DNA of 64,000 nt from Halotia branconii CENA392. Its GTDB lineage: Bacteria; Cyanobacteriota; Cyanobacteriia; Cyanobacteriales; Nostocaceae. This document shows, one piece after another, positions 9,348-16,706 of this stretch. Position 1 is the first letter of the stretch; every line of letters begins with the position of its first letter. The stretch spans positions 5,497,455 to 5,561,454 of the forward strand of contig NZ_CP124543.1 in assembly GCF_029953635.1 (NCBI RefSeq), read 5' to 3'. The notes under the pieces are model-generated. The model ran no database searches. It was not told the DNA's origin and saw only the letters and a program-made list of their open reading frames with translations. The position numbers and the translations under genes are program-made.

Positions 9348-10220
9348 TTAAGCTGCACAATAAATAGGGGCAGGTTTTAAACCCACCCCTGTTGCTTCTG
9401 AGATATTCCGCCCAACGGCTGCTGCTATAGGCTTTAAATTATCAACCAAATTCACCATATCTTCTAAAGCAAGTGCTTGACGAGCGTCAGAAATAGATTT
9501 TTCTGGCTCTGGATGACACTCAATAATTAACCCATCTGCCCCACAAGCAATTGCAGCCTTAGCCATTGGTGCTACTAGTTCCCGCTTGCCTACAGCATGA
9601 GAAGGATCTACAATCACAGGCAAATGAGTTATTTGCTTGAGAGCTGCTACTGCTGCTAAATCTAGAACATTGCGCGTGTAATTATCAAAGCTGCGGATAC
9701 CTCGTTCACACAACACCACATCCAGATTGCCGTGGCTTAAGATATATTCAGCCGCCATGACGAACTCTTCGATTGTCGCTGCTAAACCACGTTTGAGAAG
9801 TATTGGTTTACCTGCTTGTCCCAAAGCTTTCAGTAAATCAAAATTTTGCATATTGCGGCTGCCAATCTGAAGCATATCAGCATGAGCAGCAACAATTTCA
9901 ATTTGAGAAATTGACATAACTTCGGTGATGACTGGCATATTGTAGCGCGATCGCAGTTTTGCTAAAATCTCTAATCCTTCTTCTCCCATACCCTGGAAAG
10001 CGTAGGGAGAGGTACGGGGTTTATAGACACCACCGCGTAACGCTTGTACAGATGCGGTAGATAGCTTTTGAGCGACTGTCTCCATTTGTTCTAAGCTTTC
10101 TACCGCGCAAGGGCCACCGATAATTACCAATTCTTCACCACCGAAGGCAACTTTTGGTGAAAGTTTAACAATTGTTTGGTGGCTAGAATGAGATTGTTGA
10201 GCAAGTTTGGCGTTAATCAT
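9348..10220 (-). CDS. aroF: 3-deoxy-7-phosphoheptulonate (DAHP) synthase, class I-beta
   Basis: 290 residues from the ATG at 10220. It condenses phosphoenolpyruvate and erythrose 4-phosphate, the first step of the shikimate route to Phe, Tyr and Trp. Visible family segments: IIGGPCAVES (33-42), RGGVYKPRTSPYAFQG (62-77), KPILLKRG, GNLDVVLCERGIRSF and VIVDPSHAVGKR with metal and phosphate ligands. I chose the ATG at 10220 because AGGAAAATC precedes it; the frame stays open for 26 codons upstream, but only through C-rich low-complexity sequence. At 290 residues it has a catalytic barrel plus a roughly 25-residue N-terminal tail, apparently lacking the ACT-like regulatory domain of about 65 residues found in some class I-beta enzymes. 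Upstream lies a double leader-peptide attenuator (10341-10607), so expression is probably tied to charged aromatic tRNA levels. Confidence 0.93.
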   Translation of the reverse strand: MINAKLAQQSHSSHQTIVKLSPKVAFGGEELVIIGGPCAVESLEQMETVAQKLSTASVQALRGGVYKPRTSPYAFQGMGEEGLEILAKLRSRYNMPVITEVMSISQIEIVAAHADMLQIGSRNMQNFDLLKALGQAGKPILLKRGLAATIEEFVMAAEYILSHGNLDVVLCERGIRSFDNYTRNVLDLAAVAALKQITHLPVIVDPSHAVGKRELVAPMAKAAIACGADGLIIECHPEPEKSISDARQALALEDMVNLVDNLKPIAAAVGRNISEATGVGLKPAPIYCAA

Positions 10221-10340
10221 GATTTTCCTAATTGGGTATTGGGCATTGGGAGGGAAGAAGAGGAATTGGCGCAGGGTGCGGGGTGCAGAGGGGAACAAGA
10301 GGAATTACCTGTTTCTTTTCTATTCCCTAGCTTTTAGTAA

Positions 10341-10373
10341 CAATAAAAAAGCCCGGAACTTAACAGTTCCGGG
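10341..10373 (-). terminator. Attenuator 2: intrinsic terminator before DAHP synthase
   Basis: In RNA sense, CCCGGAACU (10365-10373), loop GUUA, AGUUCCGGG (10352-10360), then GC and UUUUUUAUUG. The competing antiterminator pairs AGUUCCGGGU at the end of leader peptide 2 (10405-10414) with ACCCGGAACU (10365-10374), 10 bp without mismatch. Further pairs GCGU/ACGC and CUGA/UCAG extend the antiterminator between its arms. Confidence 0.82.
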
Positions 10374-10402
10374 TGCGTTCTGATTCATCAGCATGACGCT
10401 AT

Positions 10403-10465
10403 CTACCCGGAACTTGCTCTAGGCCAAAAGTAAAAACCATAAAACCAGCTACTGAAATATGTCAT
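10403..10465 (-). CDS. Aromatic leader peptide 2 of the DAHP synthase attenuator
   Basis: A 20-codon frame from ATG 10465 to TAG 10403 encodes MTYFSSWFYGFYFWPRASSG, with 9 of 20 residues Phe, Tyr or Trp. An overlapping GTG at 10468 is an alternative start. AAGGAG lies 12-15 nt upstream, a slightly long spacing. The last codons (AGT TCC GGG and the first base of the stop) form one arm of a perfect 10-bp stem with 10365-10374, the same segment that forms the 5' arm of the downstream terminator. This is the standard design of a ribosome-stalling attenuator. Its role is inferred from sequence; the peptide itself probably has no other function. Confidence 0.82.
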   Translation of the reverse strand: MTYFSSWFYGFYFWPRASSG

Positions 10466-10485
10466 CACGATGAAATTTTGCTCCT

Positions 10486-10519
10486 TAAAACACAAAAACC
10501 GCAGAGTTTGCTCTGCGGT
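10486..10519 (-). terminator. Attenuator 1: intrinsic terminator between the two leader peptides
   Basis: In RNA sense, ACCGCAGAG (10511-10519), loop CAAA, CUCUGCGGU (10498-10506), then UUUUGUGUUUUA. The competing antiterminator is GCGGUUCACCGGG (10556-10568, end of leader 1) with CCCGGUGAACCGC (10515-10527), 13 bp and no mismatch. It encloses a small hairpin GUUUCC/GGAAAC (10530-10545). Bases 10515-10519 are used by both structures, so they exclude each other. Confidence 0.8.
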
Positions 10520-10550
10520 TCACCGGGCGGTTTCCAGGTGGAAACTTCAT

Positions 10551-10607
10551 TCACTCCCGGTGAACCGCCTTAAACCAAAAATAAAAATAATAACTGCTGC
10601 TGAACAT
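10551..10607 (-). CDS. Aromatic leader peptide 1 of the DAHP synthase attenuator
   Basis: An 18-codon frame from ATG 10607 to TGA 10551 encodes MFSSSYYFYFWFKAVHRE. Eight residues are aromatic, and seven of them form one unbroken run (YYFYFWF, codons 10572-10592). An in-frame stop lies a few codons upstream, so this ATG is the only good start, although no clear ribosome binding site is visible. The codons after the aromatic run (GCG GTT CAC CGG G) form the 5' arm of a perfect 13-bp stem with 10515-10527, which shares five bases with the following terminator stem. It has the same architecture as leader 2, about 140 nt further downstream in the transcript. Confidence 0.8.
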   Translation of the reverse strand: MFSSSYYFYFWFKAVHRE

Positions 10608-10966
10608 TTGTAGGATGATGGGCTATAAATTTGATGTATTCCTTTACTTAAGGTAACGATAACAGAAGGAATTGGTAGCGTCAAGACCCGCACAACATTA
10701 AAAAAAGCGATAGACTCATTACAACTCTGGCAATAAAGAGTTTTTGCTTGTTAGCGTAGGCAAGAAATAGTTTGTGAATAGACACTGCCAGATTTATACA
10801 AATTCTATTTTTAAGTAAGGGGTTATCAAAATCACCAGTGACAAATCTCGAAAAATTCGATTCCAATACTCATAAACTATCGCTCACAACGCAGAATACA
10901 AATCTCTGTTCTCATATCCCATTCTGCATCTATTCGATCAACTTTTGAGTACAACTGAGTTTCATT
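10608..10966. other. Divergent intergenic region upstream of the DAHP synthase leader
   Basis: About 360 bp between leader peptide 1 (minus strand) and the next plus-strand gene. It must contain the promoter for the leader/DAHP transcript and probably that of the gene at 10967, but I cannot fix -35/-10 boxes with confidence. A 61-codon minus-strand frame (10681-10866) resembles no family and has no visible ribosome binding site, so I do not call it a gene. Confidence 0.4.
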
Positions 10967-11461
10967 ATGCCCAGTTCCAAAATCTTAACCACATCTTTTG
11001 ACTATCAAGGAGTTTACCCCTGCCCAGTCTGTCGGATAGGTAAGATTTCTCACATGCCATTAATGGAGACTATGGCTTGTGATTTCTGCCATGAAATTTT
11101 TACCGTTAACTTAGAACAACAGCAAATCAAAATGCCTTCTCGGCAACCTCCTTTGATTTGGCGTTGGAATGGTTTTAATTGGACTGAAGCCCAATTAGAA
11201 GGTGTGGAATTGGGTTGGGGTTATGGGCTAGCAGCAACTGCTTTTGTAGTTTTGCCCACGACTTTAATTGGTATAGTAGCTTATTACTTTCCCCCAACTT
11301 TAAATGCTCCTATTACCTGGATACCATATATCTGGACAATATTGACTTTTTTATCACATTTAGCAATTATTATTTGGATTTTTATTGAAGTTTATCAAAT
11401 TCCAGTTACAGCATATTTAAGAGCAATGAATCGATGGAGAAATGGAGAAATGGGTCGGTAA
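10967..11461 (+). CDS. Zinc-ribbon-like cyanobacterial membrane protein, unknown function
   Basis: 164 residues. The N-terminus carries two Cys pairs, CPVC (19-22) and CDFC (38-41), forming a plausible zinc ribbon. A Trp-rich middle (LIWRWNGFNWTEAQ) follows, then two hydrophobic segments (about 92-110 LAATAFVVLPTTLIGIVAYYF, and about 120-145 YIWTILTFLSHLAIIIWIF). The C-terminus is short and basic. The family looks conserved in cyanobacteria as far as I recall, with no known role. No operon partner: the next gene is 430 bp away. Confidence 0.7.
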   Translation: MPSSKILTTSFDYQGVYPCPVCRIGKISHMPLMETMACDFCHEIFTVNLEQQQIKMPSRQPPLIWRWNGFNWTEAQLEGVELGWGYGLAATAFVVLPTTLIGIVAYYFPPTLNAPITWIPYIWTILTFLSHLAIIIWIFIEVYQIPVTAYLRAMNRWRNGEMGR

Positions 11462-11889
11462 TAATATTAAGTCAAAAGTACAAAAAAGAAAATAAAATTT
11501 CAATTACAGAACTGCATATCTTTAAATAACTGAATATAGACATAAAACTTCATGTTAAAAGTAGCTTAGATGTGCAGCGATTTGTAGTTAGATATTGTGA
11601 TGGTATTTCGGTGTCTATCAAAAAAAGATAGCATTTTGGGGTATGCCAACAAAAGAGTTATCGATGGACTTAGTTTGCTGCGCTACGCTTGTATAATATT
11701 TGGATATCAGTTTACTTGATGTCACTAGCTGTTATAGAACTGCCAGTTCTAAATTTTGGTCAAATATCCTCAAGCATATTAAACTGTTTTTCTCTAAGAC
11801 TGTATATCAAAACAGACATCCCATGAAAAATTAAGCCGATAGAAGGCTGCACACTCATAACTAATTTGATTGTCCACTAAAACTACCTT
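11462..11889. other. Intergenic region, nothing recognised
   Basis: About 430 bp, AT-rich. Only short frames and a CTGCGCTACGCTTG motif of the kind found in dispersed repeats are seen. Presumably holds the promoter of the J-domain gene. Confidence 0.4.
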
Positions 11890-12585
11890 ATGAGCGAGCT
11901 GGAGCAGTATTATAGAGTATTAGAGTTAGAACCTGGGGCGACACTTGAAGAAGTGAACCAGGCTTACAAAGATTTGGTTTTTGTCTGGCATCCTGATCGT
12001 ATTCCCAGAGAGAATACGCGCTTACACAAAAAAGCACAAGAAAAATTGAAAGCAATTAATGAAGCCCGTGATCAGTTACGTTCTTTTAATGGTAAACATC
12101 AAACCTTTTCTCATTCTCCATCACCTCAACCAAAAAAATCATCTTCATATCAACCAAGAAAATCATCTTCACCTCAACCAAAAACATCATCTGTAAACAA
12201 TCGTCAGCCACCAAAACAAAATCCTGATTTGAGTGGGAAAGACTTTAGTCAAGCTAATTTAAGTAATAAGGATTTATCTGGTAGAAACCTTAGTTATGCT
12301 AACTTGAGTGGTGCTGATCTAAGTGATACTTTTATGCACAAAGTTAATCTTAGAGGCGCGAATTTGTCAGAAGCAAATTTATTTAGAGCCAACTTACTTT
12401 TATCCGATATGAGAGAAGCAAATTTACGTTATGCTAACTTAATTGGTGCGGATCTTAGCGGTGCGGATTTGCGTGGGGCTGATTTAACAGGAGCGCGTAT
12501 TCGTTCTGGTGAACGCCTTTTGGTGAAAATGATTGGTGCTAATTTGGCTGGCGCTATTATGCCTGATGGGGCTATTCACAGTTAA
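11890..12585 (+). CDS. J-domain protein with C-terminal pentapeptide repeats
   Basis: 231 residues. Residues 1-68 form a J domain with the HPD triad at 34-36 (FVWHPDRIP), which stimulates Hsp70 ATPase. Residues about 70-110 are a polar linker built of QPKKSSSYQPRKSSSPQPK units. From about 112 to the end runs a pentapeptide-repeat solenoid of the A(N/D)Lxx type (DLSGKDFSQANLSNKDLSGRN, then NLRGANLSEANLFRANL). The combination is typical of cyanobacteria. The solenoid probably serves as a binding or targeting surface for an Hsp70 cochaperone; the client is unknown. Stand-alone gene. Confidence 0.88.
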   Translation: MSELEQYYRVLELEPGATLEEVNQAYKDLVFVWHPDRIPRENTRLHKKAQEKLKAINEARDQLRSFNGKHQTFSHSPSPQPKKSSSYQPRKSSSPQPKTSSVNNRQPPKQNPDLSGKDFSQANLSNKDLSGRNLSYANLSGADLSDTFMHKVNLRGANLSEANLFRANLLLSDMREANLRYANLIGADLSGADLRGADLTGARIRSGERLLVKMIGANLAGAIMPDGAIHS

Positions 12586-12704
12586 CAGTTATCAGTTAAC
12601 AGTTACCAGTTAAAATACATAGTTGGGTTTAAATTCTCCATAATACGCTTTGATAACTGTTCACTTTTCACTGGTCAAACTTTGGGTGTTGCGTCTAAAT
12701 TATC

Positions 12705-13529
12705 ATGAATATTGCAATTATTGGTTGTGGTTACGTTGGTTGTGCGGTTGCCCAGTATTGGCAGCAAAAAATGACTTTTATAATTACTGCTACTACAACT
12801 ACTCCTGAACGTGTCCCAAAACTACAAGCAGTAGCTCAAAAAGTTGTAGTAACTCAAGGAAATGACCAAGTAAAACTCAAATTATTATTGCAAGATCAAG
12901 ATATTGTGCTATTAAGCGTTGGTGCAAAAGGCCTTAATTATTATCAAGATGCTTATATTAATACTGCCAAAACCTTAGTTTCTGTTTTGCAGGATATTCC
13001 CAGTATTAAACAACTGATATATACAGGAAGTTATTCAGTTTATGGCGATCAAAATGGAGCATGGGTAGACGAAGAGATACCAGCTAATCCGACTAATATT
13101 AATGGAGAAATTCTGCGAGAGACTGAAGAAATTTTGTTAGCAGCATCAAGCGAAAATCTCCGTATTTGCATTTTAAGATTAGGTGGCATTTATGGCCCTA
13201 ATAGAGAATTAGTAAAAATATTTAGTAAAGTCCCTGGTACAACCCGTCCCGGTAATGGCGACGATGTGACAAATTGGATTCACCTTGATGATATTGTTGC
13301 GGCAATAGAATTTGTTCGTCAAAACCGCTTACAAGGTATTTATAATTTAGTAGATGATGCACATCTAACTAGTCGTGAATTATTAGATACTTTATTGGCA
13401 AAATATAGTTTGCCTCAATTGACATGGGACTCTTCTATAAAGAGTAACCGTTCATATAACGCCACAGTATCCAATCAAAAGATTAAAGCTGCTGGATACA
13501 AATTAATTCATCCACAGATGATTTTTTAG
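12705..13529 (+). CDS. NAD(P)-dependent epimerase/dehydratase-like protein (SDR, YeeZ-like)
   Basis: 274 residues. An extended short-chain dehydrogenase fold with GCGYVG (7-12) as the nucleotide-binding glycine motif. SGSYSVYGDQNGAWVDE-like context (TGSYSVYGD near 106-114) holds the Ser and Tyr region, LRLGGIYGPNRE the central part, and NWIHLDDIVAAIEFV the typical C-terminal helix. The YxxxK catalytic motif is not evident, so it may act differently from true epimerases. An alpha/beta hydrolase gene follows 22 bp downstream, so the two probably form an operon. Substrate unknown. Confidence 0.82.
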   Translation: MNIAIIGCGYVGCAVAQYWQQKMTFIITATTTTPERVPKLQAVAQKVVVTQGNDQVKLKLLLQDQDIVLLSVGAKGLNYYQDAYINTAKTLVSVLQDIPSIKQLIYTGSYSVYGDQNGAWVDEEIPANPTNINGEILRETEEILLAASSENLRICILRLGGIYGPNRELVKIFSKVPGTTRPGNGDDVTNWIHLDDIVAAIEFVRQNRLQGIYNLVDDAHLTSRELLDTLLAKYSLPQLTWDSSIKSNRSYNATVSNQKIKAAGYKLIHPQMIF

Positions 13530-13551
13530 CAGGTAAGAATAACTCAAAAAA

Positions 13552-14448
13552 ATGCAACAATCTCCTACCCAATTTTATACTTGGCAGAATTATCGCTGTG
13601 CTTATGAATTACATCAACCGATTAATTCCATATCTGAGGGTATTCCCTTACTATTAATTCACCCTATTGGTGTGGGATTATCGCGGCAATTTTGGCAGCG
13701 TTTTTGTGGTGAATGGTATTCTAAAGGTCATCGTAATTCCATTTACAATCCTGACTTACTCGGATGTGGTGAAAGTGATATGCCTTCTGTGGCTTACACT
13801 CCCAAAGATTGGGCAGAACAATTACATTACTTTTTACAATCAGTGGTGCAGAAACCTGTAATTGTAGTAGTACAAGGTGCTTTATTACCTGTTGCTATTG
13901 AATTAGTTCAAAAAGAATTAAATTTAATTGCTGGACTAATACTTGCTGGGCCTCCAGCTTGGCCTGTAATTACCAAAAAATCAGCAGTATGGCAGCAAAA
14001 ACTAATTTGGAATATTTTAGCTTCGCCTTTTGGTAATGCCTTTTATCGCTATGCACGTAGCCCCAGATTTTTGCGTTCTTTCTCCATTCGTCAACTGTTT
14101 GGTTCAGAAGATGCAGTTGATGCAGAGTGGTTAAATACTTTGGTTGCAGGTGCAGAAAATACTACCAGTCGTTATGCAGTATTTTCTTTTTTAGCTGGTT
14201 TTTGGCGACAAAATTATGCTAAAAATCTCACTTATATTAAGCAACCAACACTAGTAATTGTCGGGGAAACAGCATCCAGTATTAGCGAAGAAGGTAAACA
14301 AGAAACACCTGATGAACGTTTAACTGATTACCTTGCTTGTTTACCTCAAGGTCGAGGAATTAAATTGCCAGGACGAAATGTTTTGCCTTATGAATCAACT
14401 GGGGAATTTGTGAAAGCGATCGCCCCATTTATTGCTGAATTTTCTTAA
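13552..14448 (+). CDS. Alpha/beta-hydrolase-fold protein without a recognisable nucleophile
   Basis: 298 residues. Fold markers are LLLIHPIGVGLSRQFW (33-48, oxyanion-loop region), YNPDLLGCGESDMP (65-78) and a late strand PTLVIVGETASS. At the nucleophile elbow, where GxSxG is expected, the sequence reads VVVQGALLPVA (105-115): Gly stands where Ser should be. The protein may therefore be non-hydrolytic or use another residue. Second gene of a two-gene unit with the SDR at 12705. Convergent with trxA, 6 bp away. Function not assigned. Confidence 0.8.
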   Translation: MQQSPTQFYTWQNYRCAYELHQPINSISEGIPLLLIHPIGVGLSRQFWQRFCGEWYSKGHRNSIYNPDLLGCGESDMPSVAYTPKDWAEQLHYFLQSVVQKPVIVVVQGALLPVAIELVQKELNLIAGLILAGPPAWPVITKKSAVWQQKLIWNILASPFGNAFYRYARSPRFLRSFSIRQLFGSEDAVDAEWLNTLVAGAENTTSRYAVFSFLAGFWRQNYAKNLTYIKQPTLVIVGETASSISEEGKQETPDERLTDYLACLPQGRGIKLPGRNVLPYESTGEFVKAIAPFIAEFS

Positions 14449-14454
14449 AATGAG

Positions 14455-14796
14455 CTAAATATTTTTCTCAACAGCGCTGCTGAATTGTTCATAAGGAGAA
14501 ACTCCCACGATAGTTTCTTTCAGTTCACCATTCTTGAAAATTAAAACTGCTGGGATGCTGCGAAGACCAAATCTTTTGAAAATCGGCTTGTTATTGTCGA
14601 TGTCTACTTTAACGACCTTGGCGCGACCTTTAAATTCCTCAGCAAGTTGCTCCATTAACGGACTAATGAGGCGACAAGGGCCACACCAAGTAGCAGTAAA
14701 GTCAACAACAATTACTGCTTCCTGACTTAAAAGAGAATCAAATTCACTTTCTTGAACGTAAGCAACTAGGTCAGCAGACATTTTGTCAGTAGACAT
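14455..14796 (-). CDS. trxA: Thioredoxin
   Basis: 113 residues. Cytosolic dithiol-disulfide oxidoreductase. The active site is WCGPC at 37-41, inside VVDFTATWCGPCRLISPLMEQL, with the cis-Pro segment SIPAVLIFKNGE (about 79-90) and a C-terminal GV..YEQF helix. The core fits a classical single-domain thioredoxin with no signal peptide. Possible promoter boxes lie upstream (14843-14871). Which thioredoxin type it is cannot be decided from sequence alone. Confidence 0.93.
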   Translation of the reverse strand: MSTDKMSADLVAYVQESEFDSLLSQEAVIVVDFTATWCGPCRLISPLMEQLAEEFKGRAKVVKVDIDNNKPIFKRFGLRSIPAVLIFKNGELKETIVGVSPYEQFSSAVEKNI

Positions 14797-14842
14797 TGTG
14801 TTAATTCTCCAGCGTCAAACTAAATTTCAGTAAAAAACTGAT

Positions 14843-14871
14843 TGTATAAACTATACTCCCTTCTGTTACAA
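14843..14871 (-). promoter_or_regulatory. Possible trxA promoter
   Basis: On the minus strand TTGTAA (14866-14871), a 17-base spacer, then TATACA (14843-14848), located 47 bp upstream of the trxA start. The boxes fit the bacterial housekeeping consensus in 4-5 of 6 positions each. Prediction only. Confidence 0.4.
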
Positions 14872-14952
14872 GATTTTGAAGCTTTAAAATAGCAATAGCA
14901 ACCGTTCACAGGTTGCATTACTTGCTAACTTGGAATTGTAAGCATATTGCCA

Positions 14953-15192
14953 ATGAAAATAATAAAAATGTCAAACCTACTTGAACGAATTACAGTAAAT
15001 CCTAAACAGTGTGGGGGTCGTCCTTGTATTCGTGGTATGAGGATTCGAGTTTCTGATGTTCTAGATCTGTTTGCAGCAGGATTGAGTGCTGAGGAAATTT
15101 TAGAAGACCTACCAGATTTGGAAATGGATGACATAAGAGCATCACTAGTGTACGCAGCACGTAAACTAAACCATCCTGTGTTGGTTGCATGA
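14953..15192 (+). CDS. DUF433 protein, probable antitoxin
   Basis: 79 residues from the ATG at 14953 (ATG 14968 and TTG 14947 are alternatives). It matches the DUF433 family: ITVNPKQCGGRPCIRGMRIRV followed by the helical DVLDLFAAGLSAEEILEDLPDLEMDDIRASLVYAA. DUF433 proteins have a winged-helix-like fold and are commonly paired with a PIN-like partner. The stop overlaps the start of the next gene by four bases (ATGA at 15189-15192), so the two are translationally coupled. Likely the DNA-binding antitoxin of a type II module; inference from family and pairing. Confidence 0.85.
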   Translation: MKIIKMSNLLERITVNPKQCGGRPCIRGMRIRVSDVLDLFAAGLSAEEILEDLPDLEMDDIRASLVYAARKLNHPVLVA

Positions 15193-15530
15193 CAACCATT
15201 TGGATTGATGTACATTTGTCACCTGCGATCGCATCTTGGATTACAAATACCTTTGGGGTAACAGCAATAGCTCTACGCGATCTTGGACTGCGAGATGCCG
15301 AAGATCCTAAAATCTTTGAGGCTGCCAAAGCTGAAAGAGCTATATTTATGACCAAAGACAGTGATTTTGTGGATTTGGTTGATCGACTTGGAGTACCACC
15401 ACAAATCATTTGGTTAACTTGCGGCAACACCTCGAATGCTCGGTTGCAAGAAATTTTAGCTTCAACATTATTAGAAGCATTAGCGCTATTAAGTACTGGG
15501 GAACAATTGGTAGAAATTAGCGGCGATTAG
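15189..15530 (+). CDS. DUF5615 PIN-like protein, probable toxin
   Basis: 113 residues. PIN-like nuclease fold: IWIDVHLSPAIASWI (N-terminal acidic strand with Asp7), GLRDAEDPKIFEAAKAERAIFMTKDSDFVDL (central acidic cluster) and QIIWLTCGNTSNARL. This matches the DUF5615 (Mut7-C-like) group that pairs with DUF433. Starts within the stop of the DUF433 gene. The target RNA is unknown and toxicity has not been shown. A solitary TTTGCGTAAGTCCT (15548-15561), matching the end of the element at 21095-21222, lies 18 bp downstream. Confidence 0.82.
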   Translation: MTTIWIDVHLSPAIASWITNTFGVTAIALRDLGLRDAEDPKIFEAAKAERAIFMTKDSDFVDLVDRLGVPPQIIWLTCGNTSNARLQEILASTLLEALALLSTGEQLVEISGD

Positions 15531-15618
15531 CTTTGCGAGGCTTTATCTTTGCGTAAGTCCTAAAGTTGTTACCTTAGATGTCTAGTCATATAAATTTTTC
15601 TTAAGAAACAGTATCAAA

Positions 15619-16296
15619 ATGCAACTTTCTCCTTTGTTACCAATTGTCTACCGCATTCTGCAACCAAATTTTCCTAATTGTCTTTGGAATGGCGATCGCA
15701 ATTTTAAAGCGATCGCCCTGACATTTGATGATGGCCCCCATCCTCAATACACGCCTCAAGTGTTGCAAGTATTAGACAATTACAACATTAAAGCTAGTTT
15801 TTTTTGGTTGGGTGCTTGTGTTAATCGTTCGCCAGCGATTGCTAAAGCAGTCAGCGATCGCGGACACTGGATAGGATTGCATGGCTATGATCATCGTTCT
15901 TTTCCGGTACTTTCTCCCAGTGAGCTTAAGGAGAGTTTAGGAGAAACCCAAACAGCAATCTACAATGCCTGTCAGTTGCTACCCGAACAAGTACGTGATG
16001 TTCGGCCGCCCAATGGTTTATTTACACCCAAAACTTTAGAGTTATTCTCACAGTGGAATTATCGTCCAGTGATGTGGAGTGTTGTACCTGAAGACTGGGT
16101 ATTGCCGGGAGTTGCTACCGTAGTCCAACGTGTTCTTAACCAAGTACAAAATGGCTCATTAATTGTTTTACATGATGGTGCTTGCGGTGGACAAGACGTG
16201 GCTGCAACAATCAATATTTTGATTCCTCAGCTACTACAACAAGGCTATCAATTTGTGACCGTCGATACTCTATGGCAACACAGCAAAATTAACTAA
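15619..16296 (+). CDS. Polysaccharide deacetylase (NodB homology, CE4)
   Basis: 225 residues. Removes N-acetyl groups from a polysaccharide such as peptidoglycan or exopolysaccharide. NodB motifs: TFDDGP (35-40, catalytic Asp and metal Asp), HGYDH (88-92, metal His pair), RPPNG (motif 3) and the late SLIVLHDG (motif 5). No clear signal peptide is visible, although the N-terminus (LSPLLPIVYRILQPNF) is mildly hydrophobic. The domain occupies the whole protein. Stand-alone gene; substrate not determined. Confidence 0.88.
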   Translation: MQLSPLLPIVYRILQPNFPNCLWNGDRNFKAIALTFDDGPHPQYTPQVLQVLDNYNIKASFFWLGACVNRSPAIAKAVSDRGHWIGLHGYDHRSFPVLSPSELKESLGETQTAIYNACQLLPEQVRDVRPPNGLFTPKTLELFSQWNYRPVMWSVVPEDWVLPGVATVVQRVLNQVQNGSLIVLHDGACGGQDVAATINILIPQLLQQGYQFVTVDTLWQHSKIN

Positions 16297-16706
16297 GTAA
16301 AAGTAATTAGTACTCTGTCCCATTAATTTTGCGGGGTAAAATAACGAACCACCAAGGACGCAAAGTACACAAAGGAAGAGAGAAACAAGATAAATTGAAA
16401 AGTTGATTAACCTATCAAAACTTTTGCGACAGACCACTAGTGGTTTGTCAACCCAAAAATGACGGGTGGAGGCAAGCAGGGGAGGCAGTGCGGTCTTGGG
16501 GGTTCCCCCCAGGAGCAACTGCCGTGAAGCAGGGGGAGAAAAGAACTGGACTTTTTCCCATTAACCCAGCAAAGTTGACTTGCCAGAGTACTAGGGGCTA
16601 AAGACTAGAATAGTCTACTTCATCCATAAGAAAAACGGACGTTGCTGAATCATCTGTAACGTAAAGCCTACGTCATAGCTTCGCTTAATGCGGGGCGTAG
16701 CCCTTA

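Noticed and set aside
10221..10298. N-terminal extension of DAHP synthase by 26 codons
   Set aside because: The extension is encoded by C-rich low-complexity repeat sequence, and a ribosome binding site (AGGA) precedes the internal ATG at 10220.
10681..10866. Possible small gene upstream of the DAHP synthase leader
   Set aside because: 61 codons, no recognisable pattern or ribosome binding site; it occupies the likely promoter region of the leader.
15548..15561. Full inverted-repeat element near the DUF5615 gene
   Set aside because: Only one end (TTTGCGTAAGTCCT) is present; no matching partner end nearby.
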